A stretch of DNA of 64,000 nt from Verrucomicrobiales bacterium (GCA_012960505.1 DUBC01000010.1:5893-69892); one strand, 5' to 3'. Positions 1 through 9,877 are shown, numbered from the stretch's first letter. Notes: generated from the sequence alone by a model not told the origin. A program made the numbers and translations.

Positions 1-45
1 GTAATCGGCTTGCCAATCATATTGGTTCTAGCCCATTCTATGGGT

Positions 46-933
46 ATGAAATTATTATCGGTTTTATTCTTGAGCTTTACAATGAATGCTGCTTTTGCCG
101 ATCTTTCCTCAATTCTGAGTGAAGGGACAACTGTCGAGCAACTTGGAACTGACATGAAGTTCACTGAGGGACCAGTATGGATAGCCAAAGAGAATCGTTT
201 GGTGTTTTCAGATATTCCACGCTCCTTGCAGCTGCAATGGACCCAAAAAGAAGGCATAAAAGAATGGAGAAAGGTGGAGGCTTCTAATGGAAATCTTCTT
301 GATCTTAAAGGGCATCTCCTTTCATGCCAGCATGGTGGGAGAAATCTTGTCAGGACTGGCCCTGACGGAACCGTCAAGGTTCTGACAGATAATTATGAAG
401 GAAAGAAATTCAATTCTCCAAATGATTTAGCAATTAGGAGTGACGGAACGATTTGGTTCACGGATCCAAGTTATGGGCTGAGGGGGAGAAAAGCAGAGGC
501 AGGAGGTAAGTGGGTTTATCGCCTGAAGAGTGACGGATCTGTGAGCGTTGCTTGTAAGACTTTTGATATGCCGAATGGAATTGCCTTCTCGCCGGACCAA
601 AAAAGAGTTTACATAGCAGACTCTGGAAAGATTGGTAAAATTCATGCTTATGATGTGGTAGAAGAGGGACTCTTGGGTGAGCCTGTTTTCATTCTCGATG
701 TGCGTTGTGATGGGATGTGCATTGATACGGAAGGAAGAATTTATACGACCTCTGGAGGAGGCATTCATATTTTTAATTCTGCCGGAAAAAAGCTGGGACT
801 GATACCGACTCCTGAACATCCTGCCAATGTTTGTTTTGGTGGAAAAGATTACGACACTTTATTTATCACGGCCCGCAAGTCTCTCTATTCGATTAAGACG
901 AAAACAAAGGGTCAGATTGTGACTCCTAATTAA
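46..933 (+). CDS. SMP-30/gluconolactonase-family secreted hydrolase
   Basis: Six-bladed propeller enzyme of the SMP-30/gluconolactonase/LRE family, expected to open sugar lactones in a metal-dependent reaction. Visible family motifs are FTEGPVW (first metal ligand Glu), NSPNDL (Asn ligand) and PNGIAFSPD, with repeated D-G-x-I-W/Y blade signatures. The first 18 residues (MKLLSVLFLSFTMNAAFA) form a signal peptide, so I start at the ATG at 46; the frame is open to the window edge and an ATG at 40 or TTG at 10 are alternatives. It lies 15 bp before an AGE-family epimerase on the same strand, so the two probably form a sugar-processing operon. The family is clear; the substrate cannot be told from sequence. 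Confidence 0.85.
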   Translation: MKLLSVLFLSFTMNAAFADLSSILSEGTTVEQLGTDMKFTEGPVWIAKENRLVFSDIPRSLQLQWTQKEGIKEWRKVEASNGNLLDLKGHLLSCQHGGRNLVRTGPDGTVKVLTDNYEGKKFNSPNDLAIRSDGTIWFTDPSYGLRGRKAEAGGKWVYRLKSDGSVSVACKTFDMPNGIAFSPDQKRVYIADSGKIGKIHAYDVVEEGLLGEPVFILDVRCDGMCIDTEGRIYTTSGGGIHIFNSAGKKLGLIPTPEHPANVCFGGKDYDTLFITARKSLYSIKTKTKGQIVTPN

Positions 934-948
934 GTTATAGAGTAGACA

Positions 949-2142
949 ATGATTTCAGATGCCGATTCTCGGGAAGAGCTCATCTCGATTTACCGTAATG
1001 GTCTACTTGATGATGTAATTCCTTTTTGGATTAAGAACTGCGTTGATCGCGATCATGGCGGTTTTATAATGTCCCTTGACCGGGCTGGAAAAGTCATAGA
1101 TACCGATAAGGGGGTCTGGCAGCAGGGAAGATTCGCTTGGCTATTAGGCGAGCTTTATAATAATGTTGAGGAACGTGAAGAGTGGCTCGAATTAGCTAGG
1201 CACGGAGCCAATTTCATGGACGATCATTGCTTTGATTCGTCTGATGGGAGGATGTGGTTTCACTTGACCCGGGAAGGAAATCCGATCCGAAAGAGACGTT
1301 ATGCCTTCTCGGAAAGTTTTGCTGCGATCGCTTATGGGGAACTATTCAAGGCCACTGGCGAGGAGCATTATGCGGAGAAGGCCCGAAGAACATTTGACCG
1401 ATTCATTAGTCACAACCTTGATCCTCGTGGAGTCGATCCAAAGTTCACTGATGTTCGGCCCATGAAGAGTCTCGGGTTTCCAATGATCACAATTACAACT
1501 GCTCAGGAACTGCGCGATTCGATCGGTCTCACGGATGCTGAGGAGTGGATTGACCGTAGCATTGAGGTTATTCGTAGGGACCACATTAAACCGGAACTCC
1601 GTTGCGTGTTGGAGAATGTAGGAACGGATGGAGAAATAATCGATCACTTTGATGGTCGAATGCTGAACCCGGGTCATGCGATTGAGGCTTCCTGGTTCAT
1701 TATGCAGGAGGGAAAAATTCGTAACGATCCGAGCCTAATCAAGACCGGATGCCAGATCCTTGACTGGAGTTGGGAACGGGGATGGGACAATGAGTTTGGA
1801 GGGATCCTGTACTTCGTTGATATGAAGGGCATCCCTGTGCAGGAGTATTGGCATGATATGAAATTCTGGTGGCCGCAGGCCGAAGCGATCATTGCTACAA
1901 TATTCGCCTTTTCTCTTACCGGTGATCCGAAATATGTGGAATGGCACAGACAAGTTCACGAGTGGGCTTACCGGTTCTTTCCTGATTCTGAGCATGGTGA
2001 ATGGTTCGGTTACCTTCACCGTGATGGTAGTGCCAGTTCGACTCTGAAAGGGAATCTTTGGAAAGGTCCTTTCCATGTTCCGCGCATGAAATTAATCAGC
2101 TGGCAATTACTTGAGAGTCTGCCAGATGAGCGGGTCCTTTGA
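949..2142 (+). CDS. AGE-family epimerase/isomerase (N-acylglucosamine 2-epimerase-like)
   Basis: An (alpha/alpha)6-barrel enzyme of the N-acylglucosamine 2-epimerase/cellobiose 2-epimerase superfamily. The 397-residue length is normal. Recognisable elements are the GVWQQGRFAW block near residue 50, RYAFSESFAAIAYGEL near residue 117, the NPGHAIEASWF block with the catalytic-type His near residue 245, and the WHDMKFWWPQAEAI block near residue 300, which carries the second conserved His. It has no signal peptide and is probably cytoplasmic, acting on the same sugar as the lactonase just upstream. Family members also include sugar isomerases acting on unmodified aldoses, so N-acetylglucosamine specificity is not implied. 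Its end converges on the PfkB kinase gene. Confidence 0.88.
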   Translation: MISDADSREELISIYRNGLLDDVIPFWIKNCVDRDHGGFIMSLDRAGKVIDTDKGVWQQGRFAWLLGELYNNVEEREEWLELARHGANFMDDHCFDSSDGRMWFHLTREGNPIRKRRYAFSESFAAIAYGELFKATGEEHYAEKARRTFDRFISHNLDPRGVDPKFTDVRPMKSLGFPMITITTAQELRDSIGLTDAEEWIDRSIEVIRRDHIKPELRCVLENVGTDGEIIDHFDGRMLNPGHAIEASWFIMQEGKIRNDPSLIKTGCQILDWSWERGWDNEFGGILYFVDMKGIPVQEYWHDMKFWWPQAEAIIATIFAFSLTGDPKYVEWHRQVHEWAYRFFPDSEHGEWFGYLHRDGSASSTLKGNLWKGPFHVPRMKLISWQLLESLPDERVL

Positions 2143-2177
2143 TTTTTGAATTATGGAAAGGACCCCTTCTTATTAAT

Positions 2178-3089
2178 TTATATCTGGGTATAACTCAGTA
2201 ATTGATTCAAACGTTCAGATATCTTATTAGAATCCAAACTGCTCAGACCTTCCACGCTGAATGATTCACAGTTGAAGCTGGCCATTACAGTGCCCCTGGC
2301 TATGGCAGATTTTAAATCATTAAAGCTCGGGAACCCTTGATTTTGTGATGCGATGAATCCTGCAATTCCACCCACAAAACAGTCACCCGCACCTGTAGGG
2401 TCTTCGACCTCTTCAAGCGGATAGGCTCCGAGACGGAAAAATTCGTTCTCATTTTTTCCGAACAGCATGGAGCCGTGCTCTCCAGTCTTGATAATGACAT
2501 TCTTTGGACCGAGGCTCATTAATTTTTTTCCGGCGCTTACTAGATTCCTCGTTTCCATGAAAAGCTGGGCCTCCGATTCGTTAATGACCAAGAGATCAAT
2601 CTTTCCCAGAAGTTCAATCAATTCGTCTCGTTCATGGTTGATCCAGATATCCATCGTGTCAGCAATTGAATACTTTGCGTTGCTGCATTGATTTAATACA
2701 TCGAGCTGGTTTCTAGGGCTCATGTTTGCGAGTAGAATAAGCTCGGTATCAGAATAGGATTCGGGGAGCTTAGGCTCATAGGCTTCCAATACATTGATTG
2801 CGACGTCATGAGTTGTGCGATCATCCATATTTTCGTGATATTCTCCGGACCAATAAAAACTATCCCCTTCACTGCGTTCAATTCCCTCAGTGCAGATCCC
2901 GCTATTTTCGAGTGTTGTAATGTGTTCTTTTGGGAAGTCCTTGCCAATGATGCCGACGATCCGAGTCTTTGCGAAGAAACTACATGACATTGCAGCGTAT
3001 GCTGCTGAACCTCCCATCAGGCCCGTCCGTTCAACTTTAGGTGTTTTGACATCATCTATAGCGACAGTTCCAGCAACGATTACTTTCAT
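2178..3089 (-). CDS. PfkB-family sugar kinase
   Basis: Carbohydrate kinase of the ribokinase/PfkB family: ATP-dependent phosphorylation of a sugar or nucleoside in the cytoplasm. The N-terminal Gly-Gly region (LMGGSAAYAA) and the C-terminal signature DPTGAGDCFVGG (residues 230-241, catalytic Asp236) are both present, and 303 residues is a normal length. An ENMDDRTTH segment near residue 87 lies in the lid region. The gene starts 15 bp after thiE and closes the long minus-strand run that begins with a sulfatase. Adjacency to thiE would allow a hydroxyethylthiazole or HMP kinase role, but the sequence is closer to general sugar kinases. The substrate is unknown. Confidence 0.85.
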   Translation of the reverse strand: MKVIVAGTVAIDDVKTPKVERTGLMGGSAAYAAMSCSFFAKTRIVGIIGKDFPKEHITTLENSGICTEGIERSEGDSFYWSGEYHENMDDRTTHDVAINVLEAYEPKLPESYSDTELILLANMSPRNQLDVLNQCSNAKYSIADTMDIWINHERDELIELLGKIDLLVINESEAQLFMETRNLVSAGKKLMSLGPKNVIIKTGEHGSMLFGKNENEFFRLGAYPLEEVEDPTGAGDCFVGGIAGFIASQNQGFPSFNDLKSAIARGTVMASFNCESFSVEGLSSLDSNKISERLNQLLSYTQI

Positions 3090-3104
3090 GATTTTTGATC
3101 TGAA

Positions 3105-3713
3105 TTATTTTTTTCCTATTCTTTGGATGCGCAAGACATAAGATTTGATGTCTTCACTTTGCAAGAGATTCGAAACAATGACCACGTTCTGGGCTCCGGC
3201 ATTTAATACTTCAGGCAGCGTTTGTTCTGTGATGCCACCGATGCAGAATATAGGTAAGGGTACTTCATTATGGACCAGTGCAATTTCATTTAAGCCGATC
3301 GCCGAGCGTCCAGGCTTAGTGGCTGTAGGATAGAGAGGTCCAAACCCTATATAATCGGCTCCTTCTTCATGAGCTTTTCTCGCCTGTTCTGGGCAATGGG
3401 TAGAGCGTCCTACAATCTTGCAGTTCCCTGCTAAATTTCGGGCCTCCTCTAATTCCCCATCATTTTGTCCTATATGGACTCCGTCCGCGCTGACTTCGGC
3501 GGCAATTTCAGGGTAATCATTGATAATGAATGGAACTTTGTACTTCAAACAGATAGGCCTGACAATTTTAGCTATTTCAAGGATCCTTTCAGGACCATGA
3601 TTTTTTGCTCGAAGCTGAAGCATGTTGATGCCTGAATCGCAGATTGATTCAGCTTTGATAGCTATGTCTTCTTCATCAACGTAACTAAGGTCCAGTATTG
3701 AATACAGCTTCAC
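3105..3713 (-). CDS. thiE: thiamine-phosphate synthase ThiE
   Basis: Joins HMP-PP and thiazole phosphate to make thiamine monophosphate. The 202-residue TIM-barrel protein shows the family landmarks: NMLQLRAK near residue 30, FIINDYPEIA near residue 61, ADGVHIGQND, IVGRSTHCPEQARKA, the GADYIGFGPLYPTATKP block that binds pyrophosphate, and the late PIFCIGGI strand. Translation begins at GTG. A TenI-like paralogue, which shares this fold, is the main alternative, but the GPLYPTATKP block and the intact substrate loop favour ThiE. It sits between accC and the PfkB kinase in one direction with short gaps, so it is probably cotranscribed. I see no TPP riboswitch before it. Confidence 0.88.
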   Translation of the reverse strand: MKLYSILDLSYVDEEDIAIKAESICDSGINMLQLRAKNHGPERILEIAKIVRPICLKYKVPFIINDYPEIAAEVSADGVHIGQNDGELEEARNLAGNCKIVGRSTHCPEQARKAHEEGADYIGFGPLYPTATKPGRSAIGLNEIALVHNEVPLPIFCIGGITEQTLPEVLNAGAQNVVIVSNLLQSEDIKSYVLRIQRIGKK

Positions 3714-3752
3714 GATGGGGTTGTGATGGTATCTTTGATCGGACCAATAATG

Positions 3753-5108
3753 TTATTTAAGATCGTTCAAGAAGGCCTCTACCCAACCAATGTTATAGTT
3801 TCCGCTACGAAAATCAGAGTTCTTAATGATTGCGTCTTGGAATGGGATAGTGGTCTTGATTCCTTCAATTAAAAATTCATTTAATGCTCTTTGCATTCTA
3901 TCTATAGCTATTTCACGAGTCGCTCCTGTCACAATGAGCTTGGCGATCATTGAATCGTAAAATGGAGGGACCACATATCCTGAGTAAACGTGAGTGTCTA
4001 CTCTGACGCCTCGACCGCCCGGCTGAAACCAAAAATCAATTTTCCCTGGGCTCGGTGTAAAATTATTGTAAGGGTCCTCAGCATTGATGCGACACTCGAT
4101 AGAGTGTTGGCGGGGGCTGCTGTTTTGAACATGCTCACTGAGCTTTTCACCGGCAGCGATTCTGATCTGCTCTTTGATAAGGTCGCATCCGTGAATCTCT
4201 TCAGTGATCGGATGCTCGACCTGAATCCTTGTGTTCATTTCCATGAAGTAAAAGTCTCCGCTTTTATCTACAAGGTATTCGATCGTGCCACAATTTTCGT
4301 AACCGATCTCTTTGACTAAACGGATAGACGCATCGCCCATTTTTTTTCTCAGGCGTTTATTTTTATTAAGCAAAGGAGATGGTGCTTCTTCAATGATCTT
4401 CTGGTTCCTTCGTTGCAGAGAACAGTCCCGTTCGCCTAGGTGAACTACGTTCCCATGTGAATCGGCCACTATTTGAAACTCAATGTGATGTGGATTGAGG
4501 ATGAGTTTTTCAATATAAACATCACCATTACCGAAGGCTTTTTCTGCTTCATTGCGTGCATTTTGAAAACTTGATTCGAGGTTCGCCTCGTTGAAGCACG
4601 GGCGCATTCCTTTACCGCCGCCACCGGCAGACGCTTTGATCATTACAGGGTATCCTATCTTTGCCGCTTCTTCCCTAGCTTCCTGCACATTGCTGACGGT
4701 CCCTTCAGTTCCTGGGGTCACTGGGATTTTAAATTTTTTCGCAGTGGCCCTCGCTTCATTCTTGTCGCCCATTATTGAAATGACCTTGGCTGAAGGGCCT
4801 ATGAATTTAATTTTACAGCTTTCACAAATCTCCGCAAAGTCCGGATTTTCTGAGAGGAACCCGTAACCTGGATGGATAGCATCCACGTTGGCAACTTCTG
4901 CGGCGCTTATGATACGGTTAGCTTTTAGATAGCTTTCCGCGCTAGGCGCTGGCCCAATGCAGATCGCTTCGTCAGCGAGTTGAACATGCATTGAATCAAT
5001 GTCGGCCTCTGAATATACGGCAACGCTTCTGACTCCAAGCTCTTTACACGCACGGATAATGCGGAGAGCGATTTCACCGCGATTGGCAACGAGGACCTTT
5101 TTGAACAT
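3753..5108 (-). CDS. accC: acetyl-CoA carboxylase biotin carboxylase subunit AccC
   Basis: ATP-grasp enzyme that carboxylates the biotin of AccB, the first half-reaction of malonyl-CoA synthesis. All blocks are present over 451 residues: N-terminal [22 protein letters not shown], the glycine-rich ATP loop [11 protein letters not shown] near residue 160, [20 protein letters not shown] near residue 227, the metal-binding [14 protein letters not shown] near residue 286, and ECRINAEDP near residue 337. It follows accB after 28 bp, the standard accB-accC arrangement. The carboxyltransferase subunits accA and accD are not in the window. The function is clear. Confidence 0.97.
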   Translation of the reverse strand: MFKKVLVANRGEIALRIIRACKELGVRSVAVYSEADIDSMHVQLADEAICIGPAPSAESYLKANRIISAAEVANVDAIHPGYGFLSENPDFAEICESCKIKFIGPSAKVISIMGDKNEARATAKKFKIPVTPGTEGTVSNVQEAREEAAKIGYPVMIKASAGGGGKGMRPCFNEANLESSFQNARNEAEKAFGNGDVYIEKLILNPHHIEFQIVADSHGNVVHLGERDCSLQRRNQKIIEEAPSPLLNKNKRLRKKMGDASIRLVKEIGYENCGTIEYLVDKSGDFYFMEMNTRIQVEHPITEEIHGCDLIKEQIRIAAGEKLSEHVQNSSPRQHSIECRINAEDPYNNFTPSPGKIDFWFQPGGRGVRVDTHVYSGYVVPPFYDSMIAKLIVTGATREIAIDRMQRALNEFLIEGIKTTIPFQDAIIKNSDFRSGNYNIGWVEAFLNDLK

Positions 5109-5136
5109 TCTATTCTCGAATCGAGCCTTTTTATTC

Positions 5137-5604
5137 TCAGGCTATTACGAAGAGACCCTGGCCGAATTCGACCGAGGACGCGTCATCTACAAGTATGCGT
5201 TGTATGACACCAGACTTCTCGGCCTTGATTTGGTTCATTACCTTCATCGCTTCAATGATACAGACTACTGTTTCTTCATCGACTGCGTCACCTACTTTAA
5301 TAAATGCGTCAGCGTCTGGTGAGGGTGACTTATAGAAGGTCCCGACCATTGGAGATGTTATTTGTTCTGTATCTTCAGCAACGATCTTTTCGCTCGCCGG
5401 TTCTGGGGCTGCGATAGGTGCTGCCACTTGTTCTTGTGAACCACCCTTTTCGAGCCGAACTTTGAATCCGGCATCCTCCAGCTCAAAGGCTGTCAATTCA
5501 TGGTCTTCCATGAGCTTGATCAGTTCTTTGATCTTATCTAGATCAATTGTTGAGATTGGAGGTTTTTCTTCCTCAGATTTACGATTTCTTCTTGTAACTG
5601 GCAT
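5137..5604 (-). CDS. accB: biotin carboxyl carrier protein AccB
   Basis: Carrier subunit of acetyl-CoA carboxylase. The 155 residues consist of a charged N-terminus, an alpha-helical segment (residues 20-53), an Ala/Pro/Glu-rich linker (60-80) and the biotinyl domain from about residue 80. The biotinylation motif EAMKVMNQI places the modified lysine at residue 121, about 35 residues from the C-terminus as expected. The [20 protein letters not shown] segment with the family 'thumb' is present. The short basic N-terminus ([11 protein letters not shown]) is longer than in Escherichia coli AccB but this region varies in the family. It is the first gene of the accB-accC pair. Confidence 0.97.
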   Translation of the reverse strand: MPVTRRNRKSEEEKPPISTIDLDKIKELIKLMEDHELTAFELEDAGFKVRLEKGGSQEQVAAPIAAPEPASEKIVAEDTEQITSPMVGTFYKSPSPDADAFIKVGDAVDEETVVCIIEAMKVMNQIKAEKSGVIQRILVDDASSVEFGQGLFVIA

Positions 5605-5670
5605 GAGCCTTAGCTGATTTACCTATGATTTTGTATATTAGATCCTCCTTTTCTGTTCCAGAGTCAAGCC

Positions 5671-6837
5671 CTAGGAATTGGTGCCGAGTGTTAAAATTTC
5701 TATAGTACGGTCAATTTCTGTTTCTGTATTATAGAAATGAGGGCTAAATCGCAGGAATTGCTCACCTGATCGGTCTTTCCTACATGAGCATATAATTCCT
5801 GCTTTATTGAGTTTATCGAATATTGCCAATGCATTTCCCTCTGACGGCTTAAATGTAGTAATCGATGAAGCATTAGGGCCAATTCTGGGCCCATTAATCG
5901 AGAATCCGAGTGATTCTAGTTTGTTAATAAGATGAGATTTTAGCTTTAAAAGCTGCGATGAAATATTTTTCATACCAAATTCATCGATGAGTTCCAGTAC
6001 CGCTTTAAAGCCCACGATTCCGGAGGCATTCAAAACGCCAGGCTCGTAACGTCTGGCCGTTGGGTGAAATTTAATTTTTTGCTGCGTAATATAGTCTGGA
6101 GAATGAACATTCCATGCCCCGAGCAGGGTAGGTCTTAGTATTTCGAAGTTTTCTTGTTTCACATAAACGATTCCTATCGCCATTGGCCCGAGCAGCCACT
6201 TATGAGCATCGCAGCTCATGAAATCAACATTTTGTACGGGTGTGGGAAATGCACCGCAGGTTTGTATGCCGTCCAAAGCAAAAAGTATTCCACGCTCCTT
6301 AAGCATCTTGCCTATTGCGTCAATGTCGATCCGATAACCTGTAAGGTAATGACAACTTGCCAGTGCGACGAGGCGCGTTGCGGGCCCGATTGATGATTCG
6401 ATTAGTTCAGGCGTAATGGTTCCTAGTTCTTCTGGTTCAAGGAACTTAGTTCTGACTCCTTTGCGTTGAAGTTCGACCCAAGGGTAAACGTTTGCAGGGT
6501 AATCGTCTTGATAGCAAAGGACCTCGTCACCGTCCCTCCAGTCTATTCCGTTTGCAAAAAGACTAAGGCCTAATGAGGTAGGGCCTAGGAGAGCAATCTC
6601 TGAAGCTTTTGCTCCGATCAGGTCTGCTGCTAAGCGCCTAGTATCGTTCATTGTTTCAATGAATTCGGGAAACTCTTGATGGTCCTTGCTGCTAGAGTGC
6701 GCGTATTGTGCCATCGCTTCAGCGGCACACTGAGGCAGAGCAGTCACTGCGGCATGGCCCAAGAAGATCTTTTCCTTTGCTATTGGAAAACGTCGGATCC
6801 GTTCGTCTTCGTTGTTGAGTAAATTTTCAAGGGTCAT
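5671..6837 (-). CDS. class V aminotransferase, cysteine desulfurase-like
   Basis: Fold-type I PLP enzyme of aminotransferase class V. The PLP lysine is Lys213 in SCDAHKWLLGP, and the cofactor-binding Asp is in ALDGIQTCGA (residues 187-196). The 388 residues are a normal length. The protein resembles the subgroup containing cysteine desulfurase-like and isopenicillin-N-epimerase-like proteins. I see no Cys-containing catalytic loop of the IscS type, so a true desulfurase role is doubtful. It lies 66 bp before accB in the same direction. The substrate is not predictable; an amino-acid lyase or epimerase is equally possible. Confidence 0.75.
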   Translation of the reverse strand: MTLENLLNNEDERIRRFPIAKEKIFLGHAAVTALPQCAAEAMAQYAHSSSKDHQEFPEFIETMNDTRRLAADLIGAKASEIALLGPTSLGLSLFANGIDWRDGDEVLCYQDDYPANVYPWVELQRKGVRTKFLEPEELGTITPELIESSIGPATRLVALASCHYLTGYRIDIDAIGKMLKERGILFALDGIQTCGAFPTPVQNVDFMSCDAHKWLLGPMAIGIVYVKQENFEILRPTLLGAWNVHSPDYITQQKIKFHPTARRYEPGVLNASGIVGFKAVLELIDEFGMKNISSQLLKLKSHLINKLESLGFSINGPRIGPNASSITTFKPSEGNALAIFDKLNKAGIICSCRKDRSGEQFLRFSPHFYNTETEIDRTIEILTLGTNS

Positions 6838-6879
6838 TGCATTGACTCTTGTAATGATTCTTTGGATTGATGTGTATAA

Positions 6880-7245
6880 TTATAATCGTCTTGCCTTTTC
6901 GCCTTCTTCGATCATTGACCAGAAATGTTTTGATTCACCCAGTGCCTTGTCCTCTGAAACTGGTAACTTTGATCTGAACAGAAAGTCTTTCAGTGTATTT
7001 TTATGCAATACACGGTGAACTATGACGTTATTATCCATTACTTCGAAATAAATTCTGTAGTCCTTGGATCTGTACCGATATAGCTTTGTGCCGTCTCTTT
7101 CGATGATGCCGAAAGGGCTCTCGTTACCGGCCTTTTCCAGATCCTTCTGCTCAACTTTAAATTCATTGAGAAGTTCAAGTTGATTGATCGTGCTGAGGCT
7201 CGAAATTTCGGCCGCGCTGATTTCATTGAAGATGATTTGGAACAC
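6880..7245 (-). CDS. RelE/ParE-fold small protein without a visible antitoxin
   Basis: A 121-residue protein beginning with GTG. The central block KLYRYRSKDYRIYFEVMDNNVIVHRVLHKNTL has the alternating strand pattern and basic residues of RelE/ParE-type toxins. N-terminal helices (ISAAEISSLSTINQLELLNEF) precede it, and a charged extension of about 30 residues follows. It sits between alr and the aminotransferase on the same strand, with a 59 bp gap upstream and 42 bp downstream, and no small antitoxin gene adjoins it. Two readings fit: an orphan toxin-fold protein recruited for another role, or a housekeeping RelE-like protein conserved in the phylum. The fold call is inference from pattern, not alignment. 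Confidence 0.6.
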   Translation of the reverse strand: MFQIIFNEISAAEISSLSTINQLELLNEFKVEQKDLEKAGNESPFGIIERDGTKLYRYRSKDYRIYFEVMDNNVIVHRVLHKNTLKDFLFRSKLPVSEDKALGESKHFWSMIEEGEKARRL

Positions 7246-7304
7246 TGGTATCTATGATTGCTGTTTGAATTTAACTCTGATCTTCTAGCGAATCTATCTT
7301 TCTT

Positions 7305-8417
7305 TTATGCGCGGATGAGGCGTTCTACCCTCGGAGAAATCCCTGTGAGAATTTCCCAAGGGATCGTTCTGGCCTTTGAAGCTAATTCTGTAGCAGTGAT
7401 AGGTTCTACCATTTGCCCTCCGAGCAGAGTCACCTCGTCGCCAGGACAAGGTGAAGGAGTTAGTTCACTCACATCGATCATTATCATGTCCATCGTGACT
7501 TGGCCGAGTACCGGGCAACGTTTGCCCTGGATGACCACCTCCGCACCATTTCCGGAAACTGATCTCGGATAACCGTCCCCATAACCTACCGCAACCGTTG
7601 CGACCAGAGTAGTTTTATCAGTAACGAACGTTTGCCCATAACTGATCCCAGATCCTGAAGGTAATTTCCTTACCTGAGTGATTCGAGTCTTCCATTCCAT
7701 GGCAGGCTTGAGTTTGTGACTCGAATCGGGTGTTGGGGAAATCCCGTAAAGCATCAGCCCGGGGCGTATCATATTGCCACCCGCATTTCCAAAGTTAATT
7801 ATTCCTGCACTGTTAGCAAGATGGATCCAACGCGCTTTTAATTTTGATTCCTTGATAATTGTTTCGAATTTTTCAATTTGATTCTTGGTGAATTCTAAGT
7901 CTTGATCAGAGCAGGGAAAGTGAGTAGCGACGCCTTCAATTTCAATATTTGGTAAAGAGGATATTTGAGGGAATTCAGAAATGAAATATTCATCAGTGAA
8001 TCCGAGACGTCCCATTCCAGTGTCCAATACAAGATGAGAGTTGACCCGGGAACCGGTCCGTTTTCCGATCTCATCATATTCTTTTGCTTCTACTAAGCTT
8101 GAAATTGTGACGTGCAGTCCGGCACTGACGGCATCTTCACGTTCATCGGGTAAAAGTGCCCCGAGTATCATGATGTCTGTAGTCTTTTCCGTTACTGACA
8201 TAACGGCCAGTGCTTCATTTAGAGTTGCAACGCCAAAGGCACTGACCTCTGAATCGAGTGCCTTTATCGTTTCGGCAAATCCATGGCCATACGCGTCAGC
8301 CTTGACCACAGCCATTACATCGGCACCTTCTGCCAGTTCACGAGCATGACAGAGATTTGCTCTAAGAGCGTTCGGATCAATCTCGACCCAGGTCCGCTTA
8401 GGTTTTACTGTGCCCAT
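7305..8417 (-). CDS. alr: alanine racemase
   Basis: PLP enzyme that interconverts L- and D-alanine for peptidoglycan synthesis. The PLP lysine is Lys39 in AVVKADAYGHG, and the second catalytic base region is seen as SGISYGQTF in the C-terminal domain, followed by AVGYGDGYPR. The GRLGFTDE, HFPCSDQD and RPGLMLYGISP blocks are also typical. The 370 residues are full length. The ATG overlaps the TGA of the upstream sulfatase by one base (TGATG), so translation is probably coupled to that gene. Confidence 0.96.
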   Translation of the reverse strand: MGTVKPKRTWVEIDPNALRANLCHARELAEGADVMAVVKADAYGHGFAETIKALDSEVSAFGVATLNEALAVMSVTEKTTDIMILGALLPDEREDAVSAGLHVTISSLVEAKEYDEIGKRTGSRVNSHLVLDTGMGRLGFTDEYFISEFPQISSLPNIEIEGVATHFPCSDQDLEFTKNQIEKFETIIKESKLKARWIHLANSAGIINFGNAGGNMIRPGLMLYGISPTPDSSHKLKPAMEWKTRITQVRKLPSGSGISYGQTFVTDKTTLVATVAVGYGDGYPRSVSGNGAEVVIQGKRCPVLGQVTMDMIMIDVSELTPSPCPGDEVTLLGGQMVEPITATELASKARTIPWEILTGISPRVERLIRA

Positions 8418-9877
8418 CAGTTGGACTTATTTATTTTTTTTTTACGTGCCCTGAGACGTTCTTCAGGGAGGATAGGAAAGAGCTTACTGGGCACATGTTC
8501 CTTGACCATGATTGATTCAATTTTTTCCAGTATTTCTGGATTAAGGTCAGCGACATTCTTAGTTTCGCCGGGATCCAGTTTGAGATTATAGAGTTCAGTT
8601 TTAATTTCAGCCGTCGTCTTTGCTTTGGATATCTTTTGCCTGACCCCTTTCCAATTTCCTAACCTGACAGCTTGTTGGCTTCCATAAGAAGGAAATTCCC
8701 AATATAAAGATTTATGAGATTTCTGCTTTTTGCCCAGCAGGGACGGTAATAATGAGATGCCGTCTGTAACTTCAGGTGCCTTTGTTCCTGCAATTTCAGA
8801 GAGTGTTGGCATCCAGTCCCAGAAAGCACTGACATGGTCACTCGTGGTCCCAGGTTTTATTTTTCCTGGCCACCGAACGATCGTAGGGACTCTGATTCCT
8901 CCCTCATAGAGACTTCCTTTGAGTCCCTTAAAGACGCCGGCACTCTTGAAAAAATCAGAATCAGAACCTCCGAGTCGATTGAAAGTTGGTCCATTGTCAG
9001 ACGTGAAAACGATCAAGGTGTCATCATCCAGTCCTAAACCTTTGACTAGTGAGTGGACTTGCCCGACAGAGTCATCCATTTGTGTGATCATTGCTGCGTA
9101 TCCAGCGCGTGGGAAAGGATGCTTAAGGTAACCTCTGTGAGTGTACTCTTCTTCAGGGATCATCTTCTTGTATTCGTTCAGCCACTTTTTCGTTGTTTGA
9201 ATGCTTAAGTGAGGAATGGCGAATGGAAGGTAAAGGAAAAATGGGTTTTCTTTGTTTTTCTTGATGAAGCTCAAGGCTTCCTCGGTGAATGCGTCCTGAG
9301 AGTGGATCTTTCCGTCCAGCTTCCGGTCATTTCCAGGCAACGGAATTTTTTTATTATTCCTCCACAAGAACCTCGGAAAATGATTATGAGCATGTCGCTG
9401 GCAATTATAACCAAAGAACAGATCAAAACCTTGCTTGTTAGGGTCTCCGCTAGATCCGAAGTGGCCGAGGCCCCACTTGCCGATGGCTGCGGTTGTGTAG
9501 CCCCCGGTCTTTAGAATTTCTGCTATAGTAATTTCATCATCTGGAATTGGATTCTGTCCTGGGAAAGGGAAATGTTTAGTGGAGCCGTCCTTAGGGTCCC
9601 CATTATCTCTTATGTATGCATGCCCAGTATGTTTTCCTGTCATGAGCACGCAACGGCAAGGCGCGCAGACTGCCTGCCCAGAATAGTGTTGGGTGAATTT
9701 AATTCCTTCCTTGGCGAGCCGATCAATGTGAGGTGTTTTGATCCATTTCTGTCCAAAACATCCGAGCTCATTATAGCCTAGATCATCGGCAAGGATGAAG
9801 ATGATGTTAGGTTTGCGTGCGAAGCTGTTAAGGGTACTGAACGCAATGGCTAGAGTGATTATTATGAATTTTCGCAT
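8417..9877 (-). CDS. exported sulfatase with CAPCR formylglycine motif
   Basis: Type I sulfatase (alkaline phosphatase superfamily), predicted to remove sulfate esters from a polysaccharide outside the cytoplasm. The start chosen gives the signal peptide [20 protein letters not shown]; ATGs at 9886 and 9898 are alternatives. Metal ligands lie in [10 protein letters not shown], and the formylglycine motif is Cys-Ala-Pro-Cys-Arg in [16 protein letters not shown], a CxPxR motif with two extra cysteines. The His-containing [10 protein letters not shown] block and the FTSDNGP metal site are present. The RKKKINKSN tail is very basic. It is the first gene of the minus-strand run that continues with alr. 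Confidence 0.9.
   Translation of the reverse strand: MRKFIIITLAIAFSTLNSFARKPNIIFILADDLGYNELGCFGQKWIKTPHIDRLAKEGIKFTQHYSGQAVCAPCRCVLMTGKHTGHAYIRDNGDPKDGSTKHFPFPGQNPIPDDEITIAEILKTGGYTTAAIGKWGLGHFGSSGDPNKQGFDLFFGYNCQRHAHNHFPRFLWRNNKKIPLPGNDRKLDGKIHSQDAFTEEALSFIKKNKENPFFLYLPFAIPHLSIQTTKKWLNEYKKMIPEEEYTHRGYLKHPFPRAGYAAMITQMDDSVGQVHSLVKGLGLDDDTLIVFTSDNGPTFNRLGGSDSDFFKSAGVFKGLKGSLYEGGIRVPTIVRWPGKIKPGTTSDHVSAFWDWMPTLSEIAGTKAPEVTDGISLLPSLLGKKQKSHKSLYWEFPSYGSQQAVRLGNWKGVRQKISKAKTTAEIKTELYNLKLDPGETKNVADLNPEILEKIESIMVKEHVPSKLFPILPEERLRARKKKINKSN

Noticed and set aside
2150-2172. Terminator between AGE and PfkB genes
   Set aside because: AAGG-ACC-CCTT is only four pairs with no clear T-run; too weak to claim.
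3714-3752. TPP riboswitch upstream of thiE
   Set aside because: The gap is 39 bases, too short, and no thi-box sequence is present.
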